Source: Phytomonospora endophytica (GTDB lineage Bacteria > Actinomycetota > Actinomycetes > Mycobacteriales > Micromonosporaceae). From it: a stretch of DNA of 64,000 bases. The DNA lies in NCBI RefSeq assembly GCF_014202425.1, contig NZ_JACHGT010000002.1, positions 186,001 through 250,000 of the forward strand, given 5' to 3'. Position numbers and translations under genes: made by a program. Below the pieces are notes generated by a model. It did no database searches, was not told where the DNA came from, and was given only the letters and a program-made list of their open reading frames with translations. Of this stretch, positions 24,599 through 33,211 are shown in pieces (position 1 is the stretch's first letter; every line of letters begins with the position of its first letter).

Positions 24599-26025
24599 AG
24601 CGCCGTACCGTTCTCGCCTCCGCCGTGGCGGCGGGCGCCGCCGTCGCCGTCCCTCTTTCGGCGAGCGCGGCGGCCGCCGTTCCCCTCGCCTCCAACGATC
24701 CCCGCCTCGTTCACCGCATGCGGCCGCCGAACGCCTCACGGGTCGCGATCGCCGTGGCCCGCCCGACCGCGCAGGACGAGCGGCTGCGGCTGCACAGGTT
24801 CCTCAGCTCGACCGACCTGCAGCCCACGGGCCAGTACCTGCCGGCGAACACGCCGGTGACCGCGACGCTCGTCGGCGCCGAAGGCGTCGTCCTCGTCGTC
24901 GGTGCCCCCGCGACGCACCCGGACGCCGCCTACGCGACCCCGCGCGAGTATCCGCTGGTCAAGGGCGCCAACACGGTCACCGATCCCGGCGGCGGGATGC
25001 TCTACCTTGCTTTTTCGGGCGGCGCGAACGAAACCGCCCGCCAGGCATGGGACCGGGTCGGGCCCGCCGCCGGGGCCGATGGCTCCCAACCGGCCGGCGA
25101 TCGGGAGAAGGCGGTCGTCCACTTCGGACGGTCGACGGTGCTCGCGCCCTGGTTCCAGCTGGGCCGCACCACCGAGGAGGAGTTCCAGGCCCAGCTCGAC
25201 GAACGCGACGGTTCACCGCAGGTCGAGCTGCTCTCGCCGTACGCGTTCGTCACGGTGACGCGGGAGTCCCTGCTGCGCTTCCGGAGCGAGGACCACGGCA
25301 CCCTCCTCGACCTGCTCGAAGCGATCATCACCTCGCACGCCGACATCTCCGGCCTCGACGGTTCCGGGCCGCTCCACGAGCGCGGCCCGGTGCCGTTCCA
25401 CCTCGTCGAGTCGCCGCGGATGCCGACCGGGGCGGGCGCCTACGCCTCTCACGGCTTCACCGCCTATCCGGCCGGGTACATGGACCGGCTGCTCGCCGTC
25501 GGAGGGCTGCACGACCGAGGCTGGGGCGTCTGGCATGAGCTGGGGCATCAGCACCAGCAGTTGTGCTACCGGCCCGTGGACTTCAACGAGGTCACCGTCA
25601 ACATCTACTCGCTGGCCGCGCAGCGCCGCTTCGGGCTCACCTCGAACCTCGTCAAATCCGACGCGGCCGGCAAGACCCTGTACGACACGGCCTTCGCGAA
25701 GATGGCCGACCCCGCGACGGTGTTCCCGGCCGCCTACTCGGTCATGGAGCGCCTGGTCATGATGCGCCAGTTCGAACTCGCCTTCGGTGCGGACTTCTGG
25801 CCGCGGCTGCACCGCCTCGCCCGCGTGGAGAACCCGCAGACGAACTGGGACGACGCCGTCACGAGGCTGCGCTACCTGATGGTCTACGCCAGCCGTGTCG
25901 GCGGCCGCGACCTGCGCGGTTTCTTCACGACCTGGCGTCTGCCCATCGACGCCGAGACGCACGCGATCCTGGACGACCTGGCGCTGCCGGTGCCGGACAC
26001 GGATCTGGCGGCGTTGCGGGAGTAG
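24595..26025 (+). CDS. Secreted M60-like metallopeptidase 2 (tandem paralogue)
   Basis: A 476-residue paralogue of the preceding protein, starting with GTG that overlaps its stop codon. The N-terminus has a signal peptide (MKRRTVLASAVAAGAAVAV and an Ala-rich end) but a weaker twin-arginine pattern. The zinc site is HELGH at residues 314-318, and E332 in NEVTVN follows. Large blocks match the neighbour, for example SEDHGTL, RGPVPFHLVESPRMP and GAYASHGFTAYPAGYMDRL. It carries an extra segment at about residues 145-160 (GANETARQAWDRVG). Duplication with possible change of substrate is inferred. Confidence 0.88.
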   Translation: MKRRTVLASAVAAGAAVAVPLSASAAAAVPLASNDPRLVHRMRPPNASRVAIAVARPTAQDERLRLHRFLSSTDLQPTGQYLPANTPVTATLVGAEGVVLVVGAPATHPDAAYATPREYPLVKGANTVTDPGGGMLYLAFSGGANETARQAWDRVGPAAGADGSQPAGDREKAVVHFGRSTVLAPWFQLGRTTEEEFQAQLDERDGSPQVELLSPYAFVTVTRESLLRFRSEDHGTLLDLLEAIITSHADISGLDGSGPLHERGPVPFHLVESPRMPTGAGAYASHGFTAYPAGYMDRLLAVGGLHDRGWGVWHELGHQHQQLCYRPVDFNEVTVNIYSLAAQRRFGLTSNLVKSDAAGKTLYDTAFAKMADPATVFPAAYSVMERLVMMRQFELAFGADFWPRLHRLARVENPQTNWDDAVTRLRYLMVYASRVGGRDLRGFFTTWRLPIDAETHAILDDLALPVPDTDLAALRE

Positions 26026-26035
26026 GCATCCAGGG

Positions 26036-26061
26036 GCCCGTCCGGCGAGCGCCGGGCGGGC
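26036..26061 (+). terminator. Terminator of the M60 operon
   Basis: GCCCGTCCGGC (26036-26046) pairs with GCCGGGCGGGC (26051-26061), with one G-T pair and a GAGC loop, 10 bases after the second M60 stop. Confidence 0.65.
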
Positions 26062-26139
26062 CTCGTCGGGAACCCCGTGGCCGCGCCGCATCGAACCCAC
26101 GCTCTCCATGGGCGTCCCGCTGTACGGCCTGATCCCGCC

Positions 26140-26742
26140 CTACCCGCCCGCCGGAGCCTGAGGTCCCTCAACGGTGCACCCCGCGCACACCGACCCCCGC
26201 CCGTCGAAGCGCTTGTGCCCGATCATCCCGCCGCCCTCGCCTTCGAACATCACGCCCGGGAACGAGAAATGGCGCGTCGCCTCGTGGAAACCGAGCCGCT
26301 CGTGCAGTCGCAGTGAAGCGTCGTTGCCCACGTTGACCAGGTACCACGCCTCCCCGGCTCGCCGCTGGATGAAGCGCAGCCGCGCCAGCGTCAGCCGCTG
26401 CCCGATCCCCATGCGGCGGTGGGAGTCGGCGACGATGAGCCCGCCCAGGTAATAGCCCTCCGGCGCGGCGTCGGGCGCCGGGTAGCGCGCTCGCGGCACC
26501 CACGTCACCCGCCCGTACGCGACGATCCCGTCGCGTTCGCTCTCGGCGACGAGCAGCGCGTTGCGCGGCCCCTGCGCGTGTTTTCGGGTGCGTTCGACCC
26601 ACGTGCCCAGTCCACCGTTCTCGCGTGCCGCGATCAGCCGGGCGCACGCGAGGTAGTCGGCCGCGCTGATCGCCTCGCGCAGTGCGACGTGCCGCCGGGG
26701 TGGGCGGCGGACCGGTTCGGGGTCGAAATCGGCGTAGCGCAT
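26140..26742 (-). CDS. GNAT-family N-acetyltransferase
   Basis: A 200-residue acyl-CoA-dependent acetyltransferase. The acetyl-CoA-binding core is LGGLIVADSHRRMGIGQRLTLARL (Q/RxxGxG/A pyrophosphate loop), followed by AWYLVNVGNDASLRLHERLGF, the usual C-terminal motif. The C-terminal 35 residues add a Cys-x-x-Cys (VCAGC) tail, slightly longer than the minimal fold. It is a single gene convergent with the M60 operon and divergent from the FtsK-like gene. The substrate is unknown. Confidence 0.9.
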   Translation of the reverse strand: MRYADFDPEPVRRPPRRHVALREAISAADYLACARLIAARENGGLGTWVERTRKHAQGPRNALLVAESERDGIVAYGRVTWVPRARYPAPDAAPEGYYLGGLIVADSHRRMGIGQRLTLARLRFIQRRAGEAWYLVNVGNDASLRLHERLGFHEATRHFSFPGVMFEGEGGGMIGHKRFDGRGSVCAGCTVEGPQAPAGG

Positions 26743-26843
26743 CAGTCCACTGGAGTAGTAGGGGCGCCCGCTGCCGGGGCGACAAGTGCCGTCGGTCCGT
26801 TAGGGTATTTCGGAGTACGAATCCGGTCCACGGGAGGGGGAGC

Positions 26844-29402
26844 ATGAGCTGGCGCGCCGAGCTCGACCGCGCGGCACGGTCCTTCCGTGCCGCCGCCGCC
26901 CATCTCGACCGCGCCGAGGCGCTCGCCGCCGAGGCCGCGAAAGCCTTGCCCACGGCCGATTCGAGCGCCGCCCGCCAACGCGAACTGGCACTCGAACTGA
27001 CCCGCGCCGCCGAGTACACCGCGCCGGGCTGGTTAACGCAAGACCTCGACGCCCTCGATGTGACGACGCCACCGCGTTCCGAACCGCGGCACGGCGTCCA
27101 GTACGTCCGGATCGGCACCGCCCGGCCGCTTCCCGACGCGTCCTTTCCCGCGATCGTTCCGCTGCTCGGGCACGGGCATCTCGTCCTCGACGGCGACGCC
27201 ACCGACCCGCGCGTGGCCGCGCTCCTGCAGAGCCTGCTGCTGCGCGTCCTCGCCGCCACCCCCCGCACGCAGGTATCCCTTGTGGACGGCGTGACGCTCG
27301 GCCAGGCCTTCACCGCCTGTGCTCCCCTGGTGCAGGGCGGCATCGCGGGCCGCACCGCCACCGACCACATCGGACTCGACCTCCTCCTCGACGAGGCCGA
27401 GGGTCACGTCCGCGAGGCGCAGCAGAACCTCCACGACCAGGCCGGGCTCGACGAGCTCCCGCACCGCCTCATCGTCATCGCCGGCCTCCCCCCGCAGATC
27501 GGCGGCGGCATGCGGACCCGGATCGCGGCACTCGCCCACGCCGGTCCCCGCTACCGCCTCCATTTGATCCTCGCCGGGTGGCGCGATCCCTCGGAGCAGA
27601 ACCGCGCGCCCGCCATCGACCACGCGACCTACATCCGCGTCGGGGAACGCCATCCCGTCGCCGACATCGCCGCGCCGGTGTCCTTCGACCCGGCACCGCC
27701 CCCCGCGCTGGCCCGGGCGGTCTACACCGGCCTCGCCGAGACGATGCGCCGTGAGACCACCCTGGACGTCGCCGCGCTGATCCCCCGGCAGCGCTGGTGG
27801 GCGTCCAGCGTCGACGGACTGTCCACCGTCGTCGGACGCGACCAGCGCGGCGAGGTGTCGCTGTCCTTCGACGACGCCACCCCGCACTGGCTCGTCGGCG
27901 GCCGCACCGGCGGCGGCAAGACCGTCTTCCTGCTCGACGTCCTCTATGGGCTCGCGGCCCGCTACGGGCCGCGCGAGCTGGCCCTGTACCTGCTCGACTT
28001 CAAGGAAGGCGTGTCCTTCACCGAGTTCACGCCCTCCGAGCACGACCCGACCTGGATCCCGCAGGTCCGCGCGGTCGGCGTCGAATCCGACCGGGAGTAC
28101 GGCGTCGCCGTCCTCGCCGAACTGCGGCGGGAGATGTCGCGGCGGGCCACGGCGATGAAACGGGCCGGGGTCACCCGCCTCTCGGAGCTGCGCCGGCGCC
28201 TGCCCGACCAGGACACCCCCCGCATCCTCGCCGTCATCGACGAGTTCCACGTCCTGTTCACCGGCAACGACCGCCTCGCCCGCCGGGCCGTGGCGCACCT
28301 GGAGGAACTCGCCCGCAAGGGCCGCTCCTACGGCGTGCACCTGATCCTGGCCAGCCAGACCATCTCCGGTGTCGAGGCCCTCTACGACAAGACCGACTCG
28401 ATCTTCGGCCAGTTCCCGTTGCGCGTCGCGCTTCCCGGCGCCAAGGGCATCCTCGACGTGCTCAACAACGCCGCCGAGACGATCACCCTCGGCAGCGCCG
28501 TCGTCAACCACTCCGGCGGCGTCAACGGCGCCGACCGCCTCATCCGCTTCCCCGACGCCACCGCGGGCGCCGAGGTCTTCACCGAACTGCGCCAGAACCT
28601 CTGGGAGCAACGCGAACCCGCCTCGAAGGCCCCCCGCGTCTTCGCCGGCTACGCCGAACAGCACCTCGACGACGACCCCGTCTTCGCCACGCTGAACACC
28701 GACGGCCGCCGCCCCGCGACACTCATCGGACGGGCCGTCGACGTGGACCAGAGCACCGTCTCCTTCGGACTCGACGCGATCCCGGGCCGCCACCTGGCCG
28801 TCCTGGGCACCAGCGCGGTCGGCGCCGACGTCCTCCAGTCGGCCGTGCGAAGCCTTGTCCGCCAGCACAAACCGGGCCACGCCGCGTTCGTCATCGCGCC
28901 CCTCGTCGGCGCCGCCGACGCCCAGGTGGACGAGACGGTCGCCGAGCTCGCCGCCGCCGGACACGACCACACCGTCCTGCGGCCCGCCGACCTCGCCGCC
29001 GCCCTGCCCGCGCTGCTGGCCGACGCCGATCCCGAGCACCCTCGCTACCTGGTGCTCTTCGGCGCCGACTCCGCCGCGCCCCTCCTCGGCCCCACCGGCC
29101 TCTCCGACCTGCGGATCCTGTTCAAACAGGGCCCGGTCAGAGGCGTGCACGTGCTCGGCTGGTGGCGCGGCCTGCGCCGCTTCACCGACGACCTCGGCGG
29201 CACCCACAACCGCGAGGACGTCGCCTGCCTCGTCGTGCTCAACGTCCCCGGCAGCGAGATCGGCGGCTTCCTCGGCGACCACACCATCGAATGGCACGCG
29301 CGCACCAACCGCGCGCTGGCCGTCGACCGGCACGAAGGCACCGTGCGACTGTGCGTCCCCTTCGTCGCACCGGGCCGGCTGGACGAAGAGGGTCCACTGT
29401 GA
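26844..29402 (+). CDS. FtsK/SpoIIIE (HerA-type) ATPase with three ATPase-like modules, one intact
   Basis: An 852-residue cytoplasmic protein. Residues 1-60 are helical. A first ATPase-like module (about 85-300, VLDGDATDPRVAALLQSLLLRVL) lacks a Walker A motif. The middle module is intact: Walker A GGRTGGGKT at 352-360 and Walker B ILAVIDE at about 461-467, with the FtsK landmark ILASQTISGVEAL. A third module starts at about 645, and its P-loop position reads VLGTSAVGAD (653), with no Lys. There are no membrane helices, so it is not a chromosome-segregating FtsK. ESX EccC proteins also string three such modules, but no ESX core gene is near. It overlaps the next gene by GTGA. The function is unknown. 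Confidence 0.85.
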   Translation: MSWRAELDRAARSFRAAAAHLDRAEALAAEAAKALPTADSSAARQRELALELTRAAEYTAPGWLTQDLDALDVTTPPRSEPRHGVQYVRIGTARPLPDASFPAIVPLLGHGHLVLDGDATDPRVAALLQSLLLRVLAATPRTQVSLVDGVTLGQAFTACAPLVQGGIAGRTATDHIGLDLLLDEAEGHVREAQQNLHDQAGLDELPHRLIVIAGLPPQIGGGMRTRIAALAHAGPRYRLHLILAGWRDPSEQNRAPAIDHATYIRVGERHPVADIAAPVSFDPAPPPALARAVYTGLAETMRRETTLDVAALIPRQRWWASSVDGLSTVVGRDQRGEVSLSFDDATPHWLVGGRTGGGKTVFLLDVLYGLAARYGPRELALYLLDFKEGVSFTEFTPSEHDPTWIPQVRAVGVESDREYGVAVLAELRREMSRRATAMKRAGVTRLSELRRRLPDQDTPRILAVIDEFHVLFTGNDRLARRAVAHLEELARKGRSYGVHLILASQTISGVEALYDKTDSIFGQFPLRVALPGAKGILDVLNNAAETITLGSAVVNHSGGVNGADRLIRFPDATAGAEVFTELRQNLWEQREPASKAPRVFAGYAEQHLDDDPVFATLNTDGRRPATLIGRAVDVDQSTVSFGLDAIPGRHLAVLGTSAVGADVLQSAVRSLVRQHKPGHAAFVIAPLVGAADAQVDETVAELAAAGHDHTVLRPADLAAALPALLADADPEHPRYLVLFGADSAAPLLGPTGLSDLRILFKQGPVRGVHVLGWWRGLRRFTDDLGGTHNREDVACLVVLNVPGSEIGGFLGDHTIEWHARTNRALAVDRHEGTVRLCVPFVAPGRLDEEGPL

Positions 29403-30034
29403 ACGACTACGCCCAGCTGCTGCACAAGCTCTCCCGCGTCCGCTCCGTCGACGCCGAAGAGGTCGCCGACGCGACCGAACGCCTCCGCCGCGACCGGGCG
29501 AAGGTCGCCGCCCTGCGCGCGGCCCTGGAGACCGAGGCCGACGAACTCGCCGGTGCCGCCGGACTCCTGTCGGCGCCCGTCCTCGACCTGCGCGCGCCCG
29601 TCGACCCGCTCGCCGGACAGTCCACTCTGGACACCGAACTGCGCGCCGGGCACGCCGCCCTCGCCACCGCCGAGTCGGCCCGCAAGGCCGCCGTGCAGGC
29701 CGGGAAGCTACCGACGCTGCTCCCCAAGGCACACCACCTCGTCCGCAACACCCTCGTCTACGGCGGCATCCTCGCCGTGGTGTTCGTGCTCCAGTTCGCC
29801 GTGAGCCTCGGCCTCGACGGCGACGACCTGTCGCTGTGGCTGGCGTTCCTGCCGCCGGTCGCCGGGGTCCTCGCCGGATACGTCACCATCGGCGCCGTCG
29901 CCCGCCCGCGAGTGCCCACAGTGGACAAGCACGCCAAGGTCATCGAGTTTCGCGTGTACAAGAGCCCGCGCCTCGGCGTGGCCCTGGCCGTCGTCGACAT
30001 CGCCGCCTTCGTCCTGCTCACCCTGCGCGGCTGA
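29399..30034 (+). CDS. Coiled-coil protein with C-terminal membrane segments
   Basis: A 211-residue protein. Residues 1-115 are largely charged alpha-helix with heptad repeats (VADATERLRRDRAKVAALRAA), a likely coiled coil. Two to three hydrophobic segments follow: LVYGGILAVVFVLQFAVSL, LWLAFLPPVAGVLAGYVTI and a last one at the C-terminus (VALAVVDIAAFVLLTL). Its GTG start overlaps the stop of the FtsK-like gene, so it is translationally coupled and a probable membrane anchor or partner for that ATPase. No known family is recognised. Confidence 0.8.
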   Translation: MNDYAQLLHKLSRVRSVDAEEVADATERLRRDRAKVAALRAALETEADELAGAAGLLSAPVLDLRAPVDPLAGQSTLDTELRAGHAALATAESARKAAVQAGKLPTLLPKAHHLVRNTLVYGGILAVVFVLQFAVSLGLDGDDLSLWLAFLPPVAGVLAGYVTIGAVARPRVPTVDKHAKVIEFRVYKSPRLGVALAVVDIAAFVLLTLRG

Positions 30035-30109
30035 CCGATCCGGCGGATCCCGCCGGGCCCGGCGGCGCGGCCTGCGAAGATGAGGGCTCACACGCCGAGG
30101 AGGAGCACG

Positions 30110-30712
30110 ATGGGGAAGATCATCATTCCGGTGGGACGGTCGCTGGGGCCGTTCTTCGACGACGAGGGTGAGCTGGAGAGCTACGAGCTGCACCTCGGCC
30201 ACCGGATGGACGCCCTCGACTCCGCCGAGATGTACGTGTGGGCCTGCGCCCACGACAACCCCGAGGCGCACGGCGAGCTGAGTTTCGGCCGCGCCGAGCT
30301 GACCGCCGCCTGCCGCGAGGCGGAGGTGCCCCTCGACGACGACGCCGTCGGCAAGACCGCCGACCTGCTCATCGAGCGCGGCGCCATGCTCGAAGTCGAC
30401 CTCGACGGCCCCGAGCTGGAGAGCGTCCTTAGCGCCCACCGCTTCATTCCGAACGGGCACGCCTTCGGCAACCGGCCCGACGCGCCCGACGAGTGCGGTG
30501 TCGGCACCGGCGACGAGCCCGACATCACCATGGGCGGCTGGGTGTACACGCTGTGGGCGCGGTCGTACCTGGACGGCTCCGTCCTCAACGCCTGCGAGGC
30601 CTTCGCCGCCGACCTGCCCGAGGTCGAGACGGCCGACGTGGCGCGCGAGTTCGCCGAGGCACTGCCGGTCATCATCGCCGCCGACTGCGGCTACCTGGAG
30701 CCCGTGGAGTAG
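30110..30712 (+). CDS. Uncharacterised protein, GHAFGN paralogue 1
   Basis: A 200-residue soluble, acidic protein of no family I recognise. Conserved blocks shared with the next gene are IIPVGRSLGPFF, LESYELHLG, a helical middle with a winged-helix-like feel (FGRAELTAACREAEVPLDDDAV, LLIERGAML), HRFIPNGHAFGN, and ADLPEVETADVAREFAEALPVIIAADCGYLE at the end. The start at 30110 follows GAGGAG. It is 75 bases after the coiled-coil gene and probably part of the same operon. It could be an adaptor or substrate of the FtsK-like ATPase; this is context only. Confidence 0.78.
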   Translation: MGKIIIPVGRSLGPFFDDEGELESYELHLGHRMDALDSAEMYVWACAHDNPEAHGELSFGRAELTAACREAEVPLDDDAVGKTADLLIERGAMLEVDLDGPELESVLSAHRFIPNGHAFGNRPDAPDECGVGTGDEPDITMGGWVYTLWARSYLDGSVLNACEAFAADLPEVETADVAREFAEALPVIIAADCGYLEPVE

Positions 30713-30792
30713 CGCCGAGCGGCCGACGGGGACAATGAGCCGCACGCGTGCGCGTCCGCGCCGCTACCGGTCCGCGCGAAGGAGCAGGCACG

Positions 30793-31383
30793 TTGGGCAG
30801 CATCATCCTCCCCGTCGGAAAGTCGCTCGGCCCCACTTACAACGACGAAGGGGCGCTCGAATACACCGAGCTGCACCTCGGGGGCACCACCGAGGAGATC
30901 GGCGCCGACGAGATCGCCGTGTGGGAGCTCGCGCACTCGGACGCCGACGCGCACAATGAGCACCGATTCACCCTCGACCACCTGCGCGAACTCGCCGAGG
31001 CCGCCCCCGGCGTGTCCGACGTGGACGCCGCCGTGGAGAAGCTGTTCAAGATCGGCGCGCTCGTCCGCGTCGACCTGGAGCTCGACGAACTCGCGCCGCT
31101 GCTGGGCCGCCACCGGCTCATCCCGACCGGGCACGCCTTCGGCAACACCGCCGAGACGCCCGACTGGTTCGGCATCGGCCGCAACGACGAGGTCGACATC
31201 AACCTGGGCGCCACGGCGTACTTCCTGTGGGCGACGAGCCACCGCGACGCCTCGATGTGGGCGAGCTGCGCGGAGTTCACCCGCGACCTGCCGGAGGTGG
31301 ACGTCGACGACATCGCGGGGGAGTTCGCCAACGCGCTGCCGATCATCATCGCGGCGGATTGCGGGTATTTGGAGACGGCGTAG
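30793..31383 (+). CDS. Uncharacterised protein, GHAFGN paralogue 2
   Basis: A 196-residue paralogue of the preceding protein, with the same blocks in the same order (IILPVGKSLGPTY, YTELHLGG, HRLIPTGHAFGN, RDLPEVDVDDIAGEFANALPIIIAADCGYLE). The TTG start at 30793, with AAGGAG about eight bases upstream, gives alignment with paralogue 1 from the first strand; an upstream ATG-like extension is not supported. An 80-base gap separates the two genes. The strong match at both ends and a variable middle helix region suggest different partners or ligands for the same fold. Confidence 0.78.
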   Translation: MGSIILPVGKSLGPTYNDEGALEYTELHLGGTTEEIGADEIAVWELAHSDADAHNEHRFTLDHLRELAEAAPGVSDVDAAVEKLFKIGALVRVDLELDELAPLLGRHRLIPTGHAFGNTAETPDWFGIGRNDEVDINLGATAYFLWATSHRDASMWASCAEFTRDLPEVDVDDIAGEFANALPIIIAADCGYLETA

Positions 31384-31738
31384 GGCGGGGTGGGCGGGGG
31401 CTGGGCAGCGCCGCGCGGCCTCCAGCGCGAGGGCGGCACGAAGCGGTGGGAGTGGAAACGAAAGACGCGCTCCCCCGCACACCCCAAAGGGGCCCCAAAA
31501 ATCACGATACGGGCGAGGTACGACATTTCGGCCGGACGTGTTTCGCGGCACGGTTCGGTGGCGGGGGCGCAGCACGAGATCGCGCGCCGCTGCATGGCGG
31601 CGCGGCCGGCCGCCGAGCGCGCGGCGAAGGCCGCGCGGGTCTCGCGGCATCGCGCCCCAGACCTCTCAGGTCCCCCCGCATCCCGCGCCTGCGCGGCAAC
31701 GGCAACCAGCACAGCCCAGCCGCCCCCTCACGCAGCGT
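31384..31738. other. Gene-free spacer after the FtsK-like cluster
   Basis: It contains the left copy of a 49-base inverted repeat (31482-31530) and GC-rich hairpin-like sequence around 31580-31620. No reading frame has supporting features. The FtsK-like cluster and the kinase gene converge on it. Confidence 0.5.
31482..31530 (+). repeat. Inverted repeat, left copy, flanking the kinase gene
   Basis: A 49-base sequence beginning CCCCAAAGGGGCCCCAAAA and ending GACATTTCG. Its reverse complement recurs at 33422-33470 with about four mismatches. It lies 208 bases from the kinase stop; the other copy lies 210 bases from the kinase start. Confidence 0.8.
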
Positions 31739-33211
31739 TCAAGAAACGCAGGCCTCGGCCGTCCGCTGAACCGTGATCCGCACGGTCGTCCCCGGCGGCA
31801 TCGGGTCCTGCGAGCCCGGGTCCTGCTCGGACACCGTGCAGGGCGTCCCCTCCCCCGTATACGCGACCTCGGGCACGAAGCCCTCGTCCCCGAGCGTGCG
31901 CCGGGCCTGATCCTCGGTCATCCCCACGACCGACGGGACCGGTTTCGACGGGTCGCTCGAACTCGGTGACGGACTCGGCGTCGACGAGGACGGCACCGAA
32001 CTCGCGGAGGGCACCTCGCTGGCGGGCGCGCTCGGGTCGGCCGAGGCGCTGGACTCCGGGCCGGGGCCGGTGTCGCCGCCGGGCGGGACGTGGGCGTCGA
32101 TGGGCTGCTGCTCGTCGAGGTGACGGCCGATGCCTCCGCCGGTGTCGGTGGGCGTGTCCTGCCCCCACAGCTCCCCGGCGACGGCGGTCGCCGCGGCGGC
32201 GAGCAGCACCATCACGCCGACGACGATTCCGGCGATCCACTGGCGGCGCCGGCGGTCGCGGCGGTGCGCGCCCGGCCTCGGCTCCCGCTCGGGGGCCGCC
32301 GGGCGCACCGGTCTGGACGCCTGGGGCCGGCGGTCACCTCCCGTCGCGATGACGGCGGTGGGCATCGGGACGGTCTGGTTCGGGCGGTCGGCGAGGCGGC
32401 GCGCGGCCCGCGACATCTGCCCGGCGTTCGGCCAGCGATGCGAGGGCTCCTTGGCCAGGCAGGTCGCGACGAACTCGCGCACCGGCTCGGGAATGTCGGC
32501 GGGCAGCGGCGGGGGCGGCTGCCGGACGTGCATCGACGCGACGACGAAAGGCGTGTCGGCGGTGAAGGGCGGTTCGCCGGACAGGGCCTGGTGGGCGACG
32601 ACGCCGAGCGAGTAGATGTCGGACGCGGCCGTCGCGCGCAGCCCCGAGGCCTGCTCGGGCGACATGTACGTGGCGGTGCCGAGGACCGCGCCGGTGGCGG
32701 TGAGCGTCGCCGCCGACGGGTCGCGCGCGATGCCGAAGTCGACGAGGACGAGACGCCCGTCGGGGCGGACGAGCATGTTGCCGGGCTTGATGTCGCGATG
32801 GATGATGCCGGCCTCGTGGGCGACGTGCAGCGCCTCGGCGGCCTGGGCGACCAGACGCATGGCGTCGGCGACGTGCAGACGGCCCCAGCTGCCGAGGCGG
32901 CGGGAGAGCGGATCGCCCTCGATGAACTGCATGATGAGGTACGAGACGGCGTCGCCGCCGGGCAACCGGCACTCGTCGTAGTCGTAGACGTCGACGATGC
33001 CGGGTGATTCGAGGGAGGCGATCGCGCGGGCCTCGCGACGGAAGCGCTCGCGGAAGTCGGCCTCGTCGGCGTAGCGGGCGAGGAGGACCTTGACGGCGAC
33101 CTTGCGGCCGAGCGTGAGGTCGACGGCGGCCCATACGTCGCCCATGCCGCCCCCGCCGACGCGCCCGGTGAGGCGGTACCGCTCGCCGAGGACGTCACCT
33201 GGCCGCAGCAT
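31739..33211 (-). CDS. Membrane Ser/Thr protein kinase with one PASTA domain
   Basis: A 490-residue PknB-type kinase. The kinase domain (about 10-275) has GGGGMGDVW, the ATP Lys K41, HRDIKPGN with catalytic D140, and DFG at 158-160. A juxtamembrane Arg-rich stretch leads to one membrane helix (about 320-345). Outside there is a long Pro/Ser linker and a single PASTA domain (VPSVVGMTEDQARRTLGDEGFVPEV), which in other kinases binds muropeptides. One PASTA unit is few for the family. The start at 33211 is chosen because the frame upstream is Pro/Arg-rich and unlike the family. The gene stands alone between two copies of an inverted repeat. Confidence 0.93.
   Translation of the reverse strand: MLRPGDVLGERYRLTGRVGGGGMGDVWAAVDLTLGRKVAVKVLLARYADEADFRERFRREARAIASLESPGIVDVYDYDECRLPGGDAVSYLIMQFIEGDPLSRRLGSWGRLHVADAMRLVAQAAEALHVAHEAGIIHRDIKPGNMLVRPDGRLVLVDFGIARDPSAATLTATGAVLGTATYMSPEQASGLRATAASDIYSLGVVAHQALSGEPPFTADTPFVVASMHVRQPPPPLPADIPEPVREFVATCLAKEPSHRWPNAGQMSRAARRLADRPNQTVPMPTAVIATGGDRRPQASRPVRPAAPEREPRPGAHRRDRRRRQWIAGIVVGVMVLLAAAATAVAGELWGQDTPTDTGGGIGRHLDEQQPIDAHVPPGGDTGPGPESSASADPSAPASEVPSASSVPSSSTPSPSPSSSDPSKPVPSVVGMTEDQARRTLGDEGFVPEVAYTGEGTPCTVSEQDPGSQDPMPPGTTVRITVQRTAEACVS

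Noticed and set aside
26844-29402. ESX EccC assignment of the FtsK-like protein
   Set aside because: No N-terminal membrane helices, no adjacent EccB/D/E or WXG genes, and the intact module is in the middle.
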